From Bacteroidales bacterium 52_46 (GTDB lineage: Bacteria; Bacteroidota; Bacteroidia; Bacteroidales; Muribaculaceae), in assembly GCA_001915385.1 (NCBI GenBank), contig MNQK01000031.1, forward strand, positions 133,166-197,165: DNA of 64,000 nt. Reading direction: 5' to 3'. Numbering within the stretch: position 1 is the stretch's first letter; every line of letters starts with the position of its first letter. Below are positions 59,622-64,000 of this stretch, piece by piece. A model generated the notes under the pieces. The model searched no databases and had not been told where the DNA came from. It worked only from the letters and a program-made list of their open reading frames with translations. The position numbers were made by a program, and so were the translations under genes.

Positions 59622-60026
59622 TTCGCCATCGTGGTATTTGTGTAGAATAGTGTATCAGAGCGCATCACACACTCGCCCTCTCCGTGGGCTCGCACACGCG
59701 TATTCCCTTTTACCCCGCCCTCCGCTAACGCGTCGGACGGGGATAGTGACACCACCGAGCCTTCGGCTCTCCGCTATTAGAACCGCATTGCACAGACCGT
59801 GCGTCCTACTAGTGGTCAATCTTTTTTCTACATAATTTAGAGCATTGAAAAGGCTTAAATTATTAAATCCTTAATCTAAAGTATTTTATGAACAAAACTC
59901 AGGATAAATAGTTAATAAAGCTTTAAGTCTGAATGACTATTTCACATGTATTATAATTAAAGATTGACCACTAGTACGTGCGTCCCTACATCGTTGGCTA
60001 AAATTCAGCAGTTTTGCAACGCCTTT
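59622..60026. repeat. One-armed fold-back element, copy C, carrying an inserted MITE
   Basis: Bases 59660-59806 match the right arm of copies A and B (CACTCGCCCTC, CCCCGCCCTCCGCTAACGCG with an extra A, GAGCCTTCGGCTC, GAACCGCATTGCACAGACC). The MITE (59807-59976) splits it, and the end continues as GTGCGTCCCTACATCGTTGG...CAGCAGTTTTGCAACGCC to 60026. The left arm is lost. Confidence 0.65.
59807..59976. mobile_element. 170-bp MITE with 18-bp perfect terminal repeats and 9-bp target duplication
   Basis: Left end TACTAGTGGTCAATCTTT (59807-59824), right end its exact complement (59959-59976). It is flanked on both sides by CGTGCGTCC (59798-59806 and 59977-59985), a direct target duplication. The interior is AT-rich without an open frame. 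The interrupted target belongs to the fold-back repeat family, which gives the order of events. A 9-bp duplication fits DDE transposases of several families; no matching full IS is present in the window. Confidence 0.85.
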
Positions 60027-60037
60027 CATACAACCCG

Positions 60038-60105
60038 CAAACAAACAAACAAACAAACAAACAAACAAACAATCAATCAATCAATCAATCAAACAATCAA
60101 TCAAT
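60038..60105. repeat. Tetranucleotide tract (CAAA)8(CAAT)5 CAAA (CAAT)3
   Basis: 17 tetranucleotide units in 68 bases, without interruption. Not in a coding frame; it lies ~240 bases upstream of the NlpC/P60 gene. Length is expected to vary by slippage. Confidence 0.9.
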
Positions 60106-60341
60106 AAGTTTGTATTGCCGAATAGTTACCGGATATTGCCTAAATGTTATAATTTAACAAAATTAACAAAAGATAATATTATATATGATTGCAGGGCTTG
60201 GATATGGGCATCGTTTTCGCTAACTTTGTGAGTAGTAAAAACAACCCGACGTTTCGATTATAATATGAATTGAGGTTTTCAACATTTTCGATCAATCGAA
60301 AGCCTGTTTTCAAAATCGTTTCGATTATAACCCTTACCGAC

Positions 60342-60929
60342 GTGATTAGACGAATATTCATATCCTTAATACTGACCATGGTTGCGGCCACCGTATCGGC
60401 GCAGCATACGAGAGTACCCTCCCACGAAGCAGCCGAGCGCTATGCGGCGATGGAGAAAGTGGATCTTACGCGCCATCTGCCCGACATCAACAACCGCGAG
60501 CTCAAATCATTCGCAAGCGACGAGGCTGTCATGACGGCAAACGACATGCTGTCGCTGGCACGCACGTTCATCGGTCTGCGTTACCGTTACGGAGGCAGGA
60601 CGCCTAAGGGGTTTGACTGCTCAGGATTCACATCGTATATCTTCTCACAATTCGGATATGAACTGAAGCGTTCGTCGCGCGACCAATACCGCTGCGACGG
60701 CGAGATTGTCGACAAAATGCAGGTACAGCCCGGCGACCTTATCTTCTTCACGGGACGCAATTCGAAATCGGGCAACGTGGGCCATGTGGGCATCGTTGTC
60801 GACGGCGACCCTGTCACCGGCCAGATTACATTCATCCACTCCGCCTGCTCATCAGGCATATCAATCGACACGACTGACGACCCTTATTACTCAAAAAGAT
60901 TTATCGGAGTGAAAAGAGTAATCAAGTGA
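60342..60929 (+). CDS. NlpC/P60 cell-wall peptidase
   Basis: 195 residues from GTG 60342, chosen because it gives a compact signal peptide (MIRRIFISLILTMVAATVSA); an open frame from TTG 60270 would add 24 residues without a signal. NlpC/P60 domain ~75-195: GLRYRYGGRTPKGFDCSGFTSYIF with catalytic Cys, GDLIFFTGRN, VGHVGIVVDGD with catalytic His, FIHSACSSGI with the third polar residue. Likely cleaves D-Glu-DAP bonds in peptidoglycan stems. Confidence 0.88.
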   Translation: MIRRIFISLILTMVAATVSAQHTRVPSHEAAERYAAMEKVDLTRHLPDINNRELKSFASDEAVMTANDMLSLARTFIGLRYRYGGRTPKGFDCSGFTSYIFSQFGYELKRSSRDQYRCDGEIVDKMQVQPGDLIFFTGRNSKSGNVGHVGIVVDGDPVTGQITFIHSACSSGISIDTTDDPYYSKRFIGVKRVIK

Positions 60930-61041
60930 CGACCCATTGCCGGCACGCATCTCCCGCCTGTTCAATCGGCCGCTTTATATAATTTTATAGGGGCACGCGG
61001 TTCGTCGCCAACTTATTTGTTGTATTCCGAGTTATATTATC

Positions 61042-63048
61042 ATGGACAGTATCAAAAACCGTATAGAGGAGCTCCGCAGGCTCCTCAATGAGTATAATCA
61101 CCAGTATTACGTACTCAATGCACCTACAGTGAGCGACAAAGAATTCGACTTCCTGCTCAAAGAACTCGAGGCCCTCGAAGCCACACGCCCCGATCTCGCC
61201 GACCCGCTGTCGCCCACGCAGCGCGTAGGAAGCGACCTCAGCAAGGGATTCACGCAGATAAAGCATATCTACCCAATGCTGTCGCTTGCCAACACCTATT
61301 CGGTAGAGGAGGTCGACGATTTCGTGAAGCGAGTGAAAAAGGAGATAGTCAATGAGGAGTGTGTACTCGTAGGTGAAATGAAATTTGACGGCACATCAAT
61401 CTCGCTCATCTATGAGCACGGACGCCTCGTAAGAGCCGTGACACGCGGCGACGGCGAGCAGGGCGATGACGTCACTGCCAACGTAAAGACCATACGCTCC
61501 ATACCGATGCAGCTGCAGGGGGAAGGATGGCCCGACAAATTCGAGATACGCGGTGAAATCGTATTGCCGTGGAAAGCGTTCGACCGACTGAACGCCGAAC
61601 GTGAATTTAACGAGGAGCCTCTTTTCGCCAATCCGCGCAACGCGGCGTCAGGGACGCTCAAGCTGCTCAACCCCAAGGAGGTGAGCCGTCGCGGACTTGA
61701 CGCATACTTCTACTATCTGCTTGGCGAGAATCTGCCTTGCGACACGCACTACGCCAATATGATGGAGGCCCGCAAATGGGGCTTCAAGGTATCGGACGCG
61801 ATGACACGCCTGCTGACGATAGACGATGTGGACCGCTACATCAACTACTGGGACAAAGCCCGCAAAGAGCTTCCGGTAGCCACCGACGGACTTGTGTTCA
61901 AGGTCGACAACCTTCGCCAGCAGCTCAATCTCGGCTACACCGCAAAATCGCCGCGCTGGGCCATAGCCTACAAGTTTCAGGCGGAAAGAGCCCTTACGAA
62001 ACTGAAATATGTATCATTTGAAGTGGGACGCACCGGCGTGGTGACACCCGTAGCCAACCTCGAACCGGTATTGCTTTCGGGCACGATAGTAAAACGCGCG
62101 TCGCTCCACAATGCCGACATAATACGCACTCTCGACATACATGAGCATGATATGCTCTACGTTGAAAAGGGGGGCGAAATCATACCGAAAATAACCGGAG
62201 TTGACACGGCGCAGCGCGAATCCGGAGCGGCACCTGTAGAATTTGTCACCCACTGCCCCGCCTGCGGCACTCCGCTCGTACGCATCGAGGGGGAAGCGGC
62301 CCGCGTATGTCCCGACAAATACGGATGCACACCGCAGATCAAAGGCCGCATAGAGCATTTCGTAGGACGCCGCATGATGAATATCGACGGCATCGGCGAA
62401 GAAATGGTCAATGACCTGTGTGAAAAGGGGTATCTCAAAAACTGCGCCGACCTCTACGACCTGACTGCCGAGCAAATCAAAAGCCTTTATGTCAAAGGCG
62501 ATAAAATCGCCGACAAGATACTGGCCGGCATCGAAGCGTCGAAATCAGTGCCTTACGAACGCGTGCTCTACGCCCTGTCAATACCCTACGTGGGCGAGAC
62601 GGGCGCCAAGAAGATAGCGCGGGCGTCGGGCAACATCGACCGTCTGATGGCCATGACCGAGGATGAACTTATGTCAATAGAGGATGTAGGTCCCAACATT
62701 GCGCGCGGCATCATCGAGTTTTTCGCCGACGAACGCAACAGGTCGATTGTAGAGCGCTTGCGTGCGGCCGGGGTGACGCTTGACGCACCTGCCGTAGCCG
62801 ATGTGCGGTCGTCCGACATCCTGCAAGGCAAGAGCATTGTCATTTCGGGTACGTTCAACCGTCATTCACGCGACCAGTACAAGGCGCTGATTGAGCAGCA
62901 CGGAGGCAAGAACGTAGGCTCCATATCCAAAAAGACCGACATGGTGCTCGCCGGTGAGAATATGGGTCCAGCCAAACTCGAGAAAGCCACCGCGCTCAAT
63001 ATCCCGATTATCGACGAGGACACATTCCTCGGCATGATTGGAGAATAG
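61042..63048 (+). CDS. ligA: NAD-dependent DNA ligase
   Basis: 668 residues, full length. Ia domain (LLNEYNHQYYVLNAPTVSDKEFD in part), adenylation motif EMKFDGTSISLIYE with the active-site Lys, OB domain, a four-Cys zinc finger CPAC...CPDKYGC (~406-430), helix-hairpin-helix repeats (IPYVGETGAKKIA, IEDVGPNIARGI), and a C-terminal BRCT domain (LQGKSIVISGTFNRHSRDQY, KKTDMVLAGENMGPAKLEKA). Seals nicks in replication. Confidence 0.97.
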   Translation: MDSIKNRIEELRRLLNEYNHQYYVLNAPTVSDKEFDFLLKELEALEATRPDLADPLSPTQRVGSDLSKGFTQIKHIYPMLSLANTYSVEEVDDFVKRVKKEIVNEECVLVGEMKFDGTSISLIYEHGRLVRAVTRGDGEQGDDVTANVKTIRSIPMQLQGEGWPDKFEIRGEIVLPWKAFDRLNAEREFNEEPLFANPRNAASGTLKLLNPKEVSRRGLDAYFYYLLGENLPCDTHYANMMEARKWGFKVSDAMTRLLTIDDVDRYINYWDKARKELPVATDGLVFKVDNLRQQLNLGYTAKSPRWAIAYKFQAERALTKLKYVSFEVGRTGVVTPVANLEPVLLSGTIVKRASLHNADIIRTLDIHEHDMLYVEKGGEIIPKITGVDTAQRESGAAPVEFVTHCPACGTPLVRIEGEAARVCPDKYGCTPQIKGRIEHFVGRRMMNIDGIGEEMVNDLCEKGYLKNCADLYDLTAEQIKSLYVKGDKIADKILAGIEASKSVPYERVLYALSIPYVGETGAKKIARASGNIDRLMAMTEDELMSIEDVGPNIARGIIEFFADERNRSIVERLRAAGVTLDAPAVADVRSSDILQGKSIVISGTFNRHSRDQYKALIEQHGGKNVGSISKKTDMVLAGENMGPAKLEKATALNIPIIDEDTFLGMIGE

Positions 63049-63061
63049 CAGCAGAACCGAG

Positions 63062-63210
63062 ATTCGATGCTGTTTGCTTATGTGGAGCGGGGGCGTCTCG
63101 CCCCCGGGGTATTATTTTTATTCACTGAAAGTTACCACGGGGGCGAGACGCCCCCGCCCCTATCAACTCAGCGTAAGTTAATAGCGATAAATCGCGTCTC
63201 TACAAGTTGT
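63062..63210. repeat. Palindromic GC-rich intergenic repeat, copy 5
   Basis: Core 63080-63161: GGAGCGGGGGCGTCTCGCCC, loop with CACTGAAAGTTACC, inverted mate. Flanks GATTCGATGCTGTTTGCTTA and TTAATAGCGATAAATCGCG are inverted relatives, as in the 13564 copy. Confidence 0.7.
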
Positions 63211-63305
63211 TACGAAGCGCCGAGCCATCCTATGGCCTGATACTTGAAGGCTACCTCGAACAATCGGCCTCCTGTAAGTGTTTTATGATAAAAATACTGA
63301 AAAAA

Positions 63306-63917
63306 ATGAAAAATAAACATATTATTTTCCCGGCTATAGTATTTGCCGTCATCGCTCTGGTATCATGCCAGAATAAAGAGGGACTTGCCAAGAAAGTAAA
63401 CGGCACATGGCAGTCGGTGCCCGAACATATCATCAATACCGACAGCATAAGCGTCAGTCTGATAAAGTCATACGAGTTCGCACCCATGCAGGATGCAGAG
63501 GGCACACTCATTATCAGCGCGATGCTTTCGATTGAGAAATATATGCCCGAAAGCGACTCCATAATCGCTCCTCTCACGATCAATGCAGCAGCCGTAGCTT
63601 CGGTGACAGGAACTTACGAGGCCGTATCATACGACAAAATCATACTCCACCCCGATGCCTCGACTTTTTCGCTTTCAGTCGATTCGGCCGCCGTAAGCTA
63701 TAACTACAATGTGCTCGACAACAATGCGGCTCCCGACCTGGTAAACCTAAAGCCACAATGGGCCGCAGAATTTAAAAGAGACCTCTCAAAGGCCGTCAAA
63801 GAAAATTTCATGCGCTGCGACACGCTTACCAAAGTCAAAGTGAGCGATACGCTGATGCATTGCCACGACGGCAAAGAGGATCTTACCATGCGTTTGCAGA
63901 TTAACCGTCCGAAATAG
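63306..63917 (+). CDS. Lipoprotein of unknown function
   Basis: 203 residues from ATG 63306 (signal MKNKHIIFPAIVFAVIALVSC, lipid Cys at 21, followed by QNKEGLAKK; an ATG at 63285 in frame adds seven residues). The start KKVNGTWQSVPEHI resembles lipocalin-like or DUF-type small lipoproteins of Bacteroidetes; then beta-rich segments (EGTLIISAMLSIEKYM, TGTYEAVSYDKIILHPDASTF in part). The acidic tract typical of surface export is missing, so it may stay on the periplasmic side (inference). After the stop, 63918-64000 holds only a short repeat (TAGATAGCG twice). Confidence 0.72.
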   Translation: MKNKHIIFPAIVFAVIALVSCQNKEGLAKKVNGTWQSVPEHIINTDSISVSLIKSYEFAPMQDAEGTLIISAMLSIEKYMPESDSIIAPLTINAAAVASVTGTYEAVSYDKIILHPDASTFSLSVDSAAVSYNYNVLDNNAAPDLVNLKPQWAAEFKRDLSKAVKENFMRCDTLTKVKVSDTLMHCHDGKEDLTMRLQINRPK

Positions 63918-64000
63918 GCCGACTTTTAGATAGCGTTTTAGATAGCGAACTTAGCAGTCAAAAACGCTATGTTCAATCTGAATGAAAACAACCGGATAGT

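Noticed and set aside
60038..60105. Possible CRISPR or minisatellite
   Set aside because: Units are four bases with no spacers; it is a simple microsatellite.
60270..60341. Upstream TTG start for the NlpC/P60 protein
   Set aside because: The added residues destroy the signal peptide, while GTG 60342 gives a standard one.

Overview
The window looks like a chromosomal segment of a Bacteroidales gut bacterium, most likely of the Muribaculaceae/Bacteroidaceae type (inference). Evidence: many promoters of the Bacteroidetes form TTTG-N19-21-TAnnTTTG just upstream of genes; many lipoproteins whose lipid-modified Cys is followed by Ser/Asp-rich residues, as in Bacteroidetes surface lipoproteins; BACON domains; TonB-linked outer-membrane proteins with a carboxypeptidase-like regulatory domain; DUF4924 and PepSY-like families; and an ssrA tag ending YALAA. 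There are no rRNA or tRNA genes, no CRISPR array, no transposase and no prophage.

Layout. 1-10721 (minus): an apparent operon of seven lipoproteins, including three MACPF (perforin-like) proteins in a row, a BMP-type binding protein and, running off the left edge, a periplasmic-binding-type domain fused to a legumain (C13) protease domain. This is the most unusual locus. 10832-13527: a 43-residue membrane protein, a TPR/TM/AraC regulator and a PepSY-like protein. 13528-15583: repeat DNA, tmRNA, a divergent Fur-family regulator and a strongly structured non-coding RNA. 15584-16953: an AT-rich islet with a lipoprotein and a gene broken by one in-frame TGA. 17129-21439 (minus): MATE transporter, FAD enzyme and rarA in one operon. 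21526-27013: HAD phosphatase, a lipoprotein made of two repeats, guaB and a double-parvulin chaperone. 27366-30694: an organoarsenical resistance operon (arsR, arsF-like, arsG-like, thioredoxin-like, DUF318/ArsP-type permease); the permease start sits behind an A_AAA_AAG slippery heptamer. 31006-35380: a small orphan protein, a TPR/TM/LuxR-type regulator and a TonB-type outer-membrane protein. 35609-36976: nadC and rlmH with overlapping promoters. 37058-39098: DUF4924 protein, fold-back repeat and lipoprotein. 39227-42653 (minus): a four-gene SPFH/GYF_2/TerB/zinc-ribbon/membrane operon, the second locus worth attention. 42963-46289: thrS-infC-rpmI-rplT translation operon. 47461-51277: envelope proteins. 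51552-63048: TPR-fused Pif1/RecD-like helicase, mutS2, cardiolipin synthase, class I fumarase, NlpC/P60 peptidase and ligA. 63306-63917: a lipoprotein.

Intergenic DNA is unusually rich in repeats: GC-rich palindromes with conserved flanks, two full copies and one partial copy of a ~320-bp fold-back element, and a clean 170-bp MITE (18-bp perfect terminal repeats, 9-bp target duplication) inserted in one such repeat. Everything was read by eye from the sequence. Family assignments rest on recognised motifs and have not been confirmed by database search.
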